Below are positions 1 to 6,978 of a stretch of DNA of 30,673 nt, piece by piece (the stretch's first letter is position 1; every line of letters starts with the position of its first letter). Origin of the DNA: an uncultured Ruminococcus sp. (lineage in GTDB: Bacteria; Bacillota; Clostridia; Oscillospirales; Ruminococcaceae); contig USNJ01000001.1 of NCBI GenBank assembly GCA_900556055.1, forward strand, positions 1 to 30,673, in the 5' to 3' direction. Made by a program: the position numbers and the translations under genes. The notes beneath the pieces are model-generated. The model was not told where the DNA came from. It saw nothing but the letters and a program-made list of their open reading frames with translations, and searched no databases.

Positions 1-807
1 TCCGTCCCTGTCGCATTCGAGTATTCTTTGTGCAATGACGGCATTCCAATACTGACGGAAATACATTCTGCGGTGCGGGTGGACATCTCCCGAAACTGCG
101 AAAAGACCGTTATCGACGATGATACGGTATTTATCCTTGCCCGAGCCGCCTGCCGCCTGCTTTATTTTTGATTTTGATGCGGAGTCCGATGCCTTGATGC
201 CGACAAGTCTGAGTATTGCCATAATTATACCGAGAGCAAAATTTATTATGATAATTACAGGCAGGAAATTGCAGACTATGTTTGTTATGATAAGCATCAG
301 CAGAAAAACTATTATCTTTAATATGCCCGCACGTGTTTCGCCGACATAGCCGTAAGATCTTCCGTAGCCGTCCTCATAAACGAGATTTTTGTTTACAATG
401 GCATCGTCGATGGATTTTGCCGGGTCGATATGCCGATAGAGCGAGCAGGGGAGAGTTATGCCGAAAATAAGGCAGAGAATGCTTTCGATAAACACGATGA
501 ACGGATATAATTCAAGCACTTTTGCGGTCTTTTCGCCGACCTCCGTGCAGAGGAGCTTTCCGACAGCGGCAGGCAGAGTTTTTTCCGTGTCTGCGCCGAA
601 TATCTTTTGGGCGGCTTCTTCTGCGGCGGCTTCGGGTGTATCTGTCCCCTCGGAAGTGTAACCCATCGCCTCGCCGACGGTTATCGGACTGCCCGCATGA
701 TCGGCGAGATCGCTTTCAAAATTGAACAGCTTTGCGCACAGCATCACGATAATTACAGAAACTGCGAGGACTATTGCTTCAAGCAGTGCGGAAAATAACG
801 GTTTCAT
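1..807 (-). CDS. Membrane protein of unknown function (3' end beyond window)
   Basis: An open frame of 269 codons runs from an ATG at 807 to the window edge without a stop, so the C-terminus is missing. The start is preceded by AAAGGGG about six bases upstream. The first 25 residues (MKPLFSALLEAIVLAVSVII...) form a membrane anchor. An acidic, Ala-rich extracytoplasmic-looking stretch follows (about 30-90), then a hydrophobic segment near residues 100-120 and a strongly hydrophobic pair of helices around 165-200. A soluble Lys/Ser-rich part (SASKSKIKQAAGGSGKDKY) comes last. I recognise no family or catalytic motif. It is transcribed divergently from the Rpn gene with its own sigma-A-like promoter. 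Function unknown; that it is a real gene is fairly secure from the frame length, codon use and ribosome binding site. Confidence 0.7.
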   Translation of the reverse strand, partial: MKPLFSALLEAIVLAVSVIIVMLCAKLFNFESDLADHAGSPITVGEAMGYTSEGTDTPEAAAEEAAQKIFGADTEKTLPAAVGKLLCTEVGEKTAKVLELYPFIVFIESILCLIFGITLPCSLYRHIDPAKSIDDAIVNKNLVYEDGYGRSYGYVGETRAGILKIIVFLLMLIITNIVCNFLPVIIIINFALGIIMAILRLVGIKASDSASKSKIKQAAGGSGKDKYRIIVDNGLFAVSGDVHPHRRMYFRQYWNAVIAQRILECDRDG

Positions 808-839
808 ATTTTTACCCCTTTATTTTTGTATCTTGTCAT

Positions 840-868
840 ATTATAGCATGATATGCGGCTGATTTCAA
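840..868 (-). promoter_or_regulatory. Sigma-A-type promoter of the left-edge membrane protein
   Basis: On the minus strand TTGAAA (868-863), a 17-bp spacer and a perfect TATAAT (845-840) lie about 35 bp upstream of the ATG at 807. Confidence 0.6.
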
Positions 869-947
869 TATCGGAAAATCGTCTGATTTTGTATACATAC
901 GGAAATATATTTGTTATATTATACTTTATGTATATGATAATGCTGTA

Positions 948-976
948 TTGCGGAATGCTGAAAAATGTGATATAAT
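948..976 (+). promoter_or_regulatory. Sigma-A-type promoter of the Rpn-family gene
   Basis: TTGCGG (948-953), a 17-bp spacer and TATAAT (971-976). The upstream in-frame ATG at 948 lies inside the -35 box, which argues for translation from 1002 instead. Confidence 0.6.
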
Positions 977-1001
977 ATGTGTAAGAAAGGTTGTGACGAT
1001 T

Positions 1002-1736
1002 ATGGGAAGAGATGTTGTTTCCGCAAAGCTTGATATAATATTCAAAAAGATATTTTCCGAGAATACCGACCTCCTGCTTGATTTTGTTGCGGGGCTGCTT
1101 GACATACCGTCGGACAGCATAAAAAATCTCAGCCTGAAAAACACTGAGCTTTCCCCCGAAAATCCCGACGGAAAATTCAGCAGGCTTGATCTGAACATGA
1201 CGCTGAATGACACTCTTGTGAATGTTGAGATCCAGATAAATCCGAACAGGAATTTCAGCGACAGGACTATGTTTTACTGGGCAAAGCTGTTTACGTCCGA
1301 GCTTGAAAGCGGACAGAATTATATTGATCTTAAGACTGCGATAACTATAAATATCCTTGATTTTGTGCTGTTTCCCGACAGAAAGGATTATCATGCGGAG
1401 GTCATTCCCGTGATAAAGGATACGGGTGAGGTATATTCGGACAAATTTCATATCCACATTTTCGAGCTGAAAAAGCTGCATAGAAATTATGAAGCGAAAA
1501 GCCGCCGTGAAATGTGGCTCAATTTCATAAATTCCGATAGTGAGGAGGAGTTTGATATGTTAAAGAAGCTTGATGATCCCGTTATGAACAAAGCAGTCCG
1601 TGTTATAATCGACATGAGCCAAGACACGCAGATCAGGGAAAAGGCGCGTCTGCGTGAAAAAGCTCTGCATGATGAGGCGTTTTATAAGTGTGCTGAAGCA
1701 GTAAATGGATTTCATAATAGAGAGAACTTGATCTGA
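1002..1736 (+). CDS. Rpn-family recombination-promoting nuclease / PD-(D/E)XK transposase-like protein, probably C-terminally shortened
   Basis: 244 residues. It matches the Rpn/PDDEXK_2 family, whose characterised E. coli members are DNA endonucleases that raise RecA-independent recombination. Visible family features are the opening SAKLDIIFKKIF, then LDLNMTLND and NVEIQ, which supply the D...ExQ nuclease core (about residues 65-82). Next comes the conserved NRNFSDRTMFYWAKLF block (helix after the core) and the late REKALHDE motif. The start at 1002 follows AAAGG at 986-990 and sits downstream of the promoter. Family members usually run on past REKALHDE with a long Lys/Glu-rich tail; here the protein ends about 17 residues later, suggesting a decayed or shortened end. 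No insertion-sequence ends were seen. These genes are common and multicopy in Ruminococcus. Where dnaA would be expected next to rpmH, this gene is found instead. Confidence 0.82.
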   Translation: MGRDVVSAKLDIIFKKIFSENTDLLLDFVAGLLDIPSDSIKNLSLKNTELSPENPDGKFSRLDLNMTLNDTLVNVEIQINPNRNFSDRTMFYWAKLFTSELESGQNYIDLKTAITINILDFVLFPDRKDYHAEVIPVIKDTGEVYSDKFHIHIFELKKLHRNYEAKSRREMWLNFINSDSEEEFDMLKKLDDPVMNKAVRVIIDMSQDTQIREKARLREKALHDEAFYKCAEAVNGFHNRENLI

Positions 1737-1844
1737 AATCATGCAATAAAACTGTACCGAACGTATAAACCCGATACATTATACTTTTGGTTTTGTCTGA
1801 AAGTTATAAAATACAGACTTTTTCGCTTTTTTTTCAAAAAACAC

Positions 1845-1874
1845 TTGACAGAACCCCTGTTGATAGGCTATACT
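1845..1874 (+). promoter_or_regulatory. Promoter of the rpmH operon
   Basis: Consensus TTGACA (1845-1850), an 18-bp spacer and TATACT (1869-1874), followed by a leader of about 70 bases to the rpmH start. The rest of the spacer from 1737 shows no gene and no obvious DnaA box. Confidence 0.7.
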
Positions 1875-1948
1875 GTATTATTGCAAGGATATTCGCATAA
1901 GTAAGGCGTTTTTCACTGCGCCTTTATAAATAAAAGGAGGGAAATATT

Positions 1949-2083
1949 TTGAAAAGAACTTATCAGCCTAAGAAGCTCCACAGAAAGAAAGAGCATGGCT
2001 TTATGAAGCGTATGTCTACAAGCAACGGACGCAAGGTCCTCGCCAGAAGACGTGCTAAGGGAAGAGCAAGACTCTCTCACTGA
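1949..2083 (+). CDS. rpmH: 50S ribosomal protein L34
   Basis: 44 residues, the normal length for L34, with the signature [17 protein letters not shown] then [14 protein letters not shown] and the closing KGRARLSH. The start codon is TTG, supported by a strong AAGGAGG at 1934-1940. It is a structural protein of the large ribosomal subunit, associated with 23S rRNA. It is first in the row rpmH-rnpA-yidD-yidC-jag, the standard Firmicutes order. A hairpin with a T-run just after the stop probably reduces readthrough into rnpA, so L34 can be made in excess of the RNase P protein. Confidence 0.97.
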   Translation: MKRTYQPKKLHRKKEHGFMKRMSTSNGRKVLARRRAKGRARLSH

Positions 2084-2102
2084 TTTTTGCCAGCTATCAA
2101 GG

Positions 2103-2133
2103 TATGACCACAGCCTTTGTGGTCATATTTTTT
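2103..2133 (+). terminator. Rho-independent terminator/attenuator between rpmH and rnpA
   Basis: TATGACCACA (2103-2112) pairs perfectly with TGTGGTCATA (2118-2127) over a 5-base loop and is followed by six T. It lies between two genes of one operon, so it probably works as a partial terminator. It also contains the upstream ATG at 2104, which makes that ATG an unlikely rnpA start. Confidence 0.7.
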
Positions 2134-2151
2134 ACCGGGACGGTGCTGCCA

Positions 2152-2523
2152 GTGCTTTTTACTGTTAAAATCAATAAGAATAAGGATTTTCTGACGCTTT
2201 ACAGCAAGGGGTTTGTTGTTTCCGATAATAACGTTATTGTATATTTTCGAAAAAATAAACTCCCTGTAAATCGTCTCGGGATATCTACAAGCAAAAAAGT
2301 CGGCAATGCTGTCATGAGAAGCCGCGCCAGGCGTGTCATCAGACAGGCTTACCGCGAATGTGAGCTTGCGATGCCTGTCGGTTTTGACATTATCGTCTGC
2401 GCAAGGACAGGTGCGGCTCAGTGCAAATCCTACCATATCACGGCATTTATGCGCAAAAGGCTCATTCCGAAAATGAATGACCCCGATGCCTTAAAGCCCC
2501 GTGCGCCAAAGAAAAGATCATGA
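2152..2523 (+). CDS. rnpA: Ribonuclease P protein component
   Basis: Protein subunit of RNase P, which helps the catalytic RNA remove 5' leaders from pre-tRNAs. From the GTG at 2152 it is 123 residues, near the usual 115-120. The N-terminus [16 protein letters not shown] matches the family opening (F-x-x-(V/L)-Y-x-x-G), and [13 protein letters not shown] is the diagnostic RNR basic motif that contacts the RNA. DIIVCAR is the family's late strand. Start choice: the ATG at 2104 would put 16 extra residues inside a terminator hairpin. GTGs at 2143 and 2152 are the plausible starts; neither has a strong Shine-Dalgarno sequence (a weak GGGACGG lies upstream). The end overlaps yidD by four bases, indicating translational coupling. 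Confidence 0.93.
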   Translation: MLFTVKINKNKDFLTLYSKGFVVSDNNVIVYFRKNKLPVNRLGISTSKKVGNAVMRSRARRVIRQAYRECELAMPVGFDIIVCARTGAAQCKSYHITAFMRKRLIPKMNDPDALKPRAPKKRS

Positions 2524-2762
2524 TGAAATATCTGCTTATACTGCCCATAAAGTTTTATAAAAGGTTTATTTCGCCACTTTTTCCCGCAAGATGCAGGTTC
2601 TATCCGTCCTGCTCGACCTATGCGCTGACTGCTGTTCAGCGGTTCGGTTTTGTGAAAGGCGGGATCCTCGCTGCATGGCGTCTGCTGCGCTGCAATCCGT
2701 TCAACATCGGCGGCGTGGACTATGTTCCCGAGGAATTTCACATATTCAGATCAAGAAAATAA
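2520..2762 (+). CDS. yidD: Membrane protein insertion efficiency factor YidD
   Basis: 80 residues, typical for the family. The defining motifs are intact: [12 protein letters not shown] (about residues 24-35), then [19 protein letters not shown] and GGVDYVP. YidD is a small peripheral membrane protein with a basic amphipathic N-terminus (here [17 protein letters not shown]) that assists YidC-dependent insertion. The ATG overlaps the rnpA stop, and a second ATG follows immediately (Met-Met). A short CGGC/GCCG hairpin plus AT-rich sequence follows the stop, and yidC begins 81 bp downstream. Confidence 0.95.
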   Translation: MMKYLLILPIKFYKRFISPLFPARCRFYPSCSTYALTAVQRFGFVKGGILAAWRLLRCNPFNIGGVDYVPEEFHIFRSRK

Positions 2763-2843
2763 GCGGCTTTTTGCCGATTTTATATACTTAGCATATAATG
2801 TGCTGCAATTTATACTGTATGTATCATCTCTCGGAGGTTTTAA

Positions 2844-3998
2844 ATGGGAATTTTCGGTACAATATTCGGCTATCCCTTAGGCTTTATCATGTGGCTCGTT
2901 TACGCTGTCGTCAAAAACTACGGCGTTTCGATCGTTCTTTTTACACTTATCACAAGGCTTATCATTCTCCCTCTTTCTATCAAGCAGCAGAGATCGACTG
3001 CGTCCATGCAGGCTATCCAGCCCAAGCTTGAAAGACTGAAAAAACAGTACGCAAACAATCAGGAAAAGCTCAATGAAGAAACAATGAAGCTCTACACCGA
3101 GGAAAACATCAACCCGATGGCTTCCTGTCTTCCGACGCTTATCCAGTTTCCAATACTCTTCGGTATAATCGACGTTGTTTACCGTCCTATTACCCATATC
3201 CTGCACGTAAACAAGGATATCATCTCCAAGGCTACCGAGATAGCTCAGGCTTATTTCGTAAACGAGGGAAGCAACTTCAAGAGCCGTCCCGAGCTTTACA
3301 TCATCAAGCTTTTCAGCCTGGATCGCTCACAGTTTGCGGAGCTTCCCGAGCTGACCGAAAAGCTTGCATCATTCAAGAACACTCTCTTCGGACTTGACCT
3401 CGGTCTTGTCCCGAATATCGTTTTCGATGCCGAGGAAAAGGCAAGAATGGGCGTTACCTCCGGACAGGCTGCTGCGCTGTTCCTTATCCCTATCCTCTCA
3501 GGTGTTTTCCAGCTCGCTATCACTATCTATTCGCAGATCAGATCGAAGAAAATGAACCCCGACAGCTCCGCTAACCCCATGGGCGGTGCTATGGCTATGC
3601 TCTATATCATGCCTATATTCTCCGTGTGGATCGCTTACAGCTTCCCCGCAGGTATCGGTTTCTACTGGATCGTTTCTTCGTTCCTGTCCCTTATCCAGAC
3701 AATAGTTCTCAATAAGATATACACTCCCGAATATGTCGCAAAGCTCGATGAACGTGACAGGGAAAAGAAAAAAAGCAAAAAACCCAGCAGAATGCAGGAA
3801 ATGTATAAGCAGATGCTCGAACAGCAGCAGGCTCAGCTTGCTCAGCAGAACGGCGGCGCCGCTCCCAAAAAGGAGCTGACCGCAGAGCAGAAGATCTCAA
3901 AGTCAAAGCAGCAGGAGCTGGAAAGCAAGATCATCGCCGAGGCAAGACGCAGACAGGCGGAAAAATACGGCGACGAATACAACGAGAATGACGACTGA
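2844..3998 (+). CDS. yidC: Membrane protein insertase YidC/Oxa1 family
   Basis: 384 residues. It inserts proteins into the cytoplasmic membrane, alone or with SecYEG. The first hydrophobic segment carries the positively charged groove residue expected in YidC (Arg in LFTLITRLIILPL, about residue 38). It is followed by the cytoplasmic hairpin MQAIQPKLERLKKQYANN. Later segments include NPMASCLPTLIQFPILFGI (about 91-109) and the final pair YIMPIFSVWIAYSFPAGIGFYW. The tail from about residue 300 is long and charged, rich in Lys and Gln, which fits ribosome contact. There is no lipobox or long signal peptide, so it differs from the SpoIIIJ-type lipoproteins of Bacillus. The start is set by GGAGG six to ten bases upstream. 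It belongs with rnpA, yidD and jag. Confidence 0.96.
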   Translation: MGIFGTIFGYPLGFIMWLVYAVVKNYGVSIVLFTLITRLIILPLSIKQQRSTASMQAIQPKLERLKKQYANNQEKLNEETMKLYTEENINPMASCLPTLIQFPILFGIIDVVYRPITHILHVNKDIISKATEIAQAYFVNEGSNFKSRPELYIIKLFSLDRSQFAELPELTEKLASFKNTLFGLDLGLVPNIVFDAEEKARMGVTSGQAAALFLIPILSGVFQLAITIYSQIRSKKMNPDSSANPMGGAMAMLYIMPIFSVWIAYSFPAGIGFYWIVSSFLSLIQTIVLNKIYTPEYVAKLDERDREKKKSKKPSRMQEMYKQMLEQQQAQLAQQNGGAAPKKELTAEQKISKSKQQELESKIIAEARRRQAEKYGDEYNENDD

Positions 3999-4020
3999 CC
4001 GTTAAAATGGAGGAATTTCT

Positions 4021-4830
4021 ATGACTCAGATTTTTACCGCAAAAACCGTTGACGAAGCAAAGGCGGAGGCAGTAAGGGCTTTCGGTGTGCCGGAAGCAAA
4101 GATCACTTTTGAAATACTCGAAGAACCCAAAAAGGTCCTTTTCGTTACAACAGGCGAGGCTAAGGTACAGGCAACTTATGAGCCTGAACGCTCGGACATC
4201 GCCGCTGATTATATCAGAAATATCCTGAAAAACATGGGTATAAGCGCTGAGCTTAACGTTGAACCCTCCGAGGAAGGCTGCGTTATCGACATCACAGGCG
4301 ATACAACAGGCACCGTTATCGGCAGACGCGGCGAGACCCTCGACGCTATACAGTACCTCGCTTCCATGGTCTGCAACCGCTCAGATAAGGACTATTACCG
4401 CATCACAGTTGACTGCTGCGGATACCGTGAGAAGAGAAAGGCTATCCTGGAGGAGCTGGCTGTCAAGATCTCCAAAACTGTCCTCAGAACAGGCAGAACT
4501 ACCGTCCTCGAGCCTATGAACCCCTACGAGAGAAGAATTATCCACTCCGCAGTCGCTGAGATCGAAGGCGTAACCTCACACTCAACAGGCGAGGAGCCTT
4601 ACAGAAAGGTCGTTATCTCCTGCACAAATCCCCCGAAAAGAGAACCCCGCCAGGGCGGCAAGCCCCGCTATAACGACAAGCGCAAGGGCGGCTACGGCAA
4701 GCAGCGCAGCGAGCGTGACATCAAGCCACGTTCCTTCGATATGGCTAAAACTTCCTTCGAGAAGGACTACAAAAAGCCCAAGCCCGAGGATTCAATGGGC
4801 GGCGATCTTTACGGCAAGATCGACATCTGA
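4021..4830 (+). CDS. jag: RNA-binding protein Jag/KhpB (Jag-N, KH, R3H)
   Basis: 269 residues with the full Jag architecture. Residues 1-50 are the Jag-N domain (FTAKTVDEAKAEAVRAFGV...). A KH domain follows with the GRRG loop near residue 100 (TVIGRRGETLDAIQYLASM). An R3H domain lies around 166-205 (NPYERRIIHSAVAEIEGV, then RKVVIS). The Arg/Lys/Gly-rich tail (PPKREPRQGGKPRYNDKRK) is probably disordered. In other Firmicutes this protein partners with KhpA, binds many RNAs and affects cell division and wall synthesis. GGAGG precedes the ATG, and the 22-bp gap from yidC implies co-transcription. A 20-bp sequence directly after its stop is repeated after the mnmE stop. Confidence 0.94.
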   Translation: MTQIFTAKTVDEAKAEAVRAFGVPEAKITFEILEEPKKVLFVTTGEAKVQATYEPERSDIAADYIRNILKNMGISAELNVEPSEEGCVIDITGDTTGTVIGRRGETLDAIQYLASMVCNRSDKDYYRITVDCCGYREKRKAILEELAVKISKTVLRTGRTTVLEPMNPYERRIIHSAVAEIEGVTSHSTGEEPYRKVVISCTNPPKREPRQGGKPRYNDKRKGGYGKQRSERDIKPRSFDMAKTSFEKDYKKPKPEDSMGGDLYGKIDI

Positions 4831-5100
4831 TTCTTTCGGATAATTTGCTTTTGTTTTATGCCAGGGCGGCGCAGTAAGCCGCAGCTTTTGCCTGCACCGC
4901 AGCAAAGCTCTCCCGTGAGATAGGCAGCCGCCCCGAAACAGCGGCCCTCACGGGGATATAATGCCCGCCTGAAGCATTTCATCACCGTGGGGGACACAAT
5001 CTGACGTGACATTGCTGTCCTGCGGTATAACAAAGGCGTGATACAAAATAAAAGCCGCTGTCCCGCTCTTTTTATGGGTGCGGACCAAGGTAAAATAATC
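4831..5100 (+). repeat. Gene-free spacer with a degenerate copy of the intergenic repeat (family R2)
   Basis: The spacer opens with CGGATAATTTGC (4837-4848), the start motif of the repeat family seen at 6.8, 11.2-11.6, 16.1-16.4 and 20.2-20.4 kb. It goes on with the family's second element, GCAGCAAAGCTCTCCCGTG near 4905. The GATATAATGC at about 4955-4964 matches the end element in the other copies (GATATAWTGC). No coding frame is convincing. It is a weaker match than the tandem copies near 11.2 kb. Confidence 0.5.
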
Positions 5101-5109
5101 AAAAAATAC

Positions 5110-5149
5110 CGTCGTAAACGGCTTGACTGAGCTTTTTACGGCGTTTTTT
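5110..5149 (+). terminator. Rho-independent terminator just before mnmE
   Basis: CGTCGTAAA (5110-5118) pairs with TTTACGGCG (5135-5143) with one G.U pair, and six T follow. It ends only five bases before the mnmE ribosome binding site AAGGAG (5155-5160). It could terminate the jag transcript or attenuate mnmE. Confidence 0.65.
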
Positions 5150-5171
5150 GCTTTAAGGAGATATAAACATC

Positions 5172-6542
5172 ATGAACACTATCGCTGCTGTTTCTACGCC
5201 CCGTGCAGCGGGCGGCATCGCAGTCATAAGGATAAGCGGCACAGATGCCGTGAAATGCGCCGAGAGCGTTTTCAGACCGTTCGGCGGCAAAGCCGTTTCC
5301 GAGATGGACGGCTATACCTGCGCTTACGGCTCAGTGTACGATAAATCGGACAATAAGCTTGACGATGCTGTCCTGACAGTGTTCAGAACGCCCCATTCCT
5401 ACACGGGAGAGGACGTGTGCGAGATATCCTGCCACGGCGGTATCTTCGTCACAGAAAAGATCCTCCATGCCGTCTATGACAGCGGCGCATCTCCCGCATC
5501 GGCAGGCGAATTCACAAAGCGTGCCTTCCTGAACGGCAAGCTCAGTCTTACTCAGGCGGAGGGAGTTATGGATCTGATCTCAGCCGAGGGAAGTGCTGCC
5601 CATCGCTGCGCCGTTACTATGCGTGACGGTAAGCTTTTCAAAAGCATTTCCGCTGTGTCAAAGCAGCTTGAAACCATTCTGGGCAGCTGTGCCGCATGGA
5701 TCGACTATCCCGAGGAGGATATCGAGGAGGTCGATCCCGAAAACCTTATCCCCGAACTCAGCACCCTTGCCGACACGCTTGACAATATCCTCTCAACTTA
5801 TAATGCGGGAAGGATCATCAAGGAGGGCATCGACACCTGCATCGCAGGCAAGCCAAATGTCGGCAAATCTACTGTGATGAACCTTCTCAGCGGCTGTGAA
5901 CGCAGCATCGTGACCGATATTGCGGGAACTACCCGTGATATCGTCGAGGAAAGCGTCCGTCTTGGCGATATCGTCCTCCGCCTTGCCGATACTGCGGGCA
6001 TACATTCTACCGATGATATCGTTGAAAATGCGGGCGTGAAGCGTGCTGTTGACCGCCTGAACGGCGCAGAGCTTGTTATCGCAGTGTTTGACGGCTCTCA
6101 GCCGCTCGATGATGATGATATTTCCATGCTCGATATGCTGTCCGGTTACAGCGGCAAGATACTGCCCGTCGTAAACAAATCCGATAAGGGCATAACCGCC
6201 GATGTTGACGCTATAAAGTCAAAGCTCGGCGATCCTGTCGTTATCTCCGCTCGCTCCGATGATGCGCTGTCCGTCCTCGAAACGGCTGTCAAGCATATCT
6301 TCAGCATCGACAAGCTCGACCTGAACAGTGCAGTTATATCAAATGAGCGGCAGCGTGAGGCTTGCTCGTCCGCTCTTTCGTCGCTTCAAAATGCAGTTGA
6401 GTCCCTGAAAAACGGCTATACTCTCGATGCTGTGACTGTCGTTCTTGATGATGCGCTGAACTCTCTCCTTGAGCTGACGGGCGAACGTGCTACCGAAAAT
6501 GTAGTAAATCAGGTGTTTTCACATTTCTGCGTAGGCAAATGA
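5172..6542 (+). CDS. mnmE: tRNA uridine-5-carboxymethylaminomethyl modification GTPase MnmE
   Basis: 456 residues, normal length. With MnmG it installs the (carboxymethyl)aminomethyl group on U34 of tRNAs reading split codon boxes, using a formyl-folate carrier and GTP hydrolysis. The N-terminal domain (1 to about 120) opens IAAVSTPRAAGGIAVIRISG. A helical domain is interrupted by the G domain with P-loop GKPNVGKS (226-233), switch I AGTTRD, DTAG and NKSD. The C-terminus is FCVGK, giving the Cys of the C-x-G-K motif. The start follows AAGGAG. It stands alone between two long spacers, rather than directly abutting mnmG as in many relatives. Confidence 0.97.
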   Translation: MNTIAAVSTPRAAGGIAVIRISGTDAVKCAESVFRPFGGKAVSEMDGYTCAYGSVYDKSDNKLDDAVLTVFRTPHSYTGEDVCEISCHGGIFVTEKILHAVYDSGASPASAGEFTKRAFLNGKLSLTQAEGVMDLISAEGSAAHRCAVTMRDGKLFKSISAVSKQLETILGSCAAWIDYPEEDIEEVDPENLIPELSTLADTLDNILSTYNAGRIIKEGIDTCIAGKPNVGKSTVMNLLSGCERSIVTDIAGTTRDIVEESVRLGDIVLRLADTAGIHSTDDIVENAGVKRAVDRLNGAELVIAVFDGSQPLDDDDISMLDMLSGYSGKILPVVNKSDKGITADVDAIKSKLGDPVVISARSDDALSVLETAVKHIFSIDKLDLNSAVISNERQREACSSALSSLQNAVESLKNGYTLDAVTVVLDDALNSLLELTGERATENVVNQVFSHFCVGK

Positions 6543-6579
6543 TTTTTTCGGATAATTTGCCTTGCTGATCTTCAAAGCT

Positions 6580-6686
6580 TTATAATAAAAACCATTAGAA
6601 TTATGGAGAAGAAATCGCCGCAAAAGCTTTGATATATGCGGTTTTGTGGTGAGAGATTCCCATAATTCAATCGGTTTTTAGTATTA
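6580..6686 (+). repeat. 107-bp hairpin repeat R1, copy A
   Basis: Near-identical (3 differences in 107 by eye) to the reverse complement of 29764-29870. The unit starts TTATAATAAAAACC and ends GGTTTTTAGTATTA, imperfect terminal inverted repeats (12 of 14 match). It folds into one long hairpin: AAAAACC with GGTTTTT, then GAATTATGG with CCATAATTC, then TCGCCGCAAAA with TTTTGTGGTGA (two G.U pairs). It lies 38 bp after the mnmE stop; the closing T-run could also terminate transcription. It may be a MITE-like element or a structured 3' RNA. Confidence 0.75.
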
Positions 6687-6756
6687 CGCATCGCCGTGTC
6701 TTTTGATAAATGCGGAAAAAAGCTCTCCCGCAGGATAGTTTGAATATAAAATTATG

Positions 6757-6772
6757 TGTTCCACGTGAAACA
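6757..6772 (+). promoter_or_regulatory. parS centromere site
   Basis: TGTTCCACGTGAAACA, one mismatch from the consensus parS TGTTTCACGTGAAACA bound by Spo0J/ParB. It lies between mnmE and mnmG. Confidence 0.85.
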
Positions 6773-6774
6773 TA

Positions 6775-6940
6775 GCTTGTATTTCGGGACGCATTATATC
6801 GCCGTGTGACACACTTGAGCGGCGGGGCATTGCATCGCTGTGGGGGAGCAAAGTTACGGTCATTTCAAAACTGATTGCATATAACAAAGCACGGACGGTC
6901 AGCAAAGTAAAATATCAAAAATAAAAAAGCGTTCACGTTT
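6775..6940 (-). repeat. Intergenic repeat R2, inverted copy between parS sites
   Basis: Read on the minus strand this stretch gives TTTTTGATATTTTACTTTG, then GTAACTTTGCTCCCCCACAG, GCCGCTCAAGTGTGTC and GGCGATATAATGCG. These are the same blocks, in the same order, as the tandem copies at 11191-11520. It lies between the two parS sites of this spacer. No gene is seen in 6543-6978. Confidence 0.6.
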
Positions 6941-6944
6941 TAAT

Positions 6945-6960
6945 CGTTCCACGTGAAACA
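6945..6960 (+). promoter_or_regulatory. parS centromere site
   Basis: CGTTCCACGTGAAACA, two mismatches from consensus, ending 18 bp before the mnmG start. A half-site-like GTTCACGTTT lies just upstream (6931-6940). ParB or Noc bound here could affect mnmG expression. Confidence 0.82.
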
Positions 6961-6978
6961 TTGGTATAGGTGATTTTT

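Noticed and set aside
804..1481. Long open frame on the minus strand opposite the Rpn gene (225 codons)
   Set aside because: It is antisense to a gene with clear family motifs, has no ribosome binding site and its predicted protein has no recognisable features.
1002..1736. Insertion sequence
   Set aside because: Rpn-family genes are sometimes labelled transposases, but I see no terminal inverted repeats or target duplications around it.
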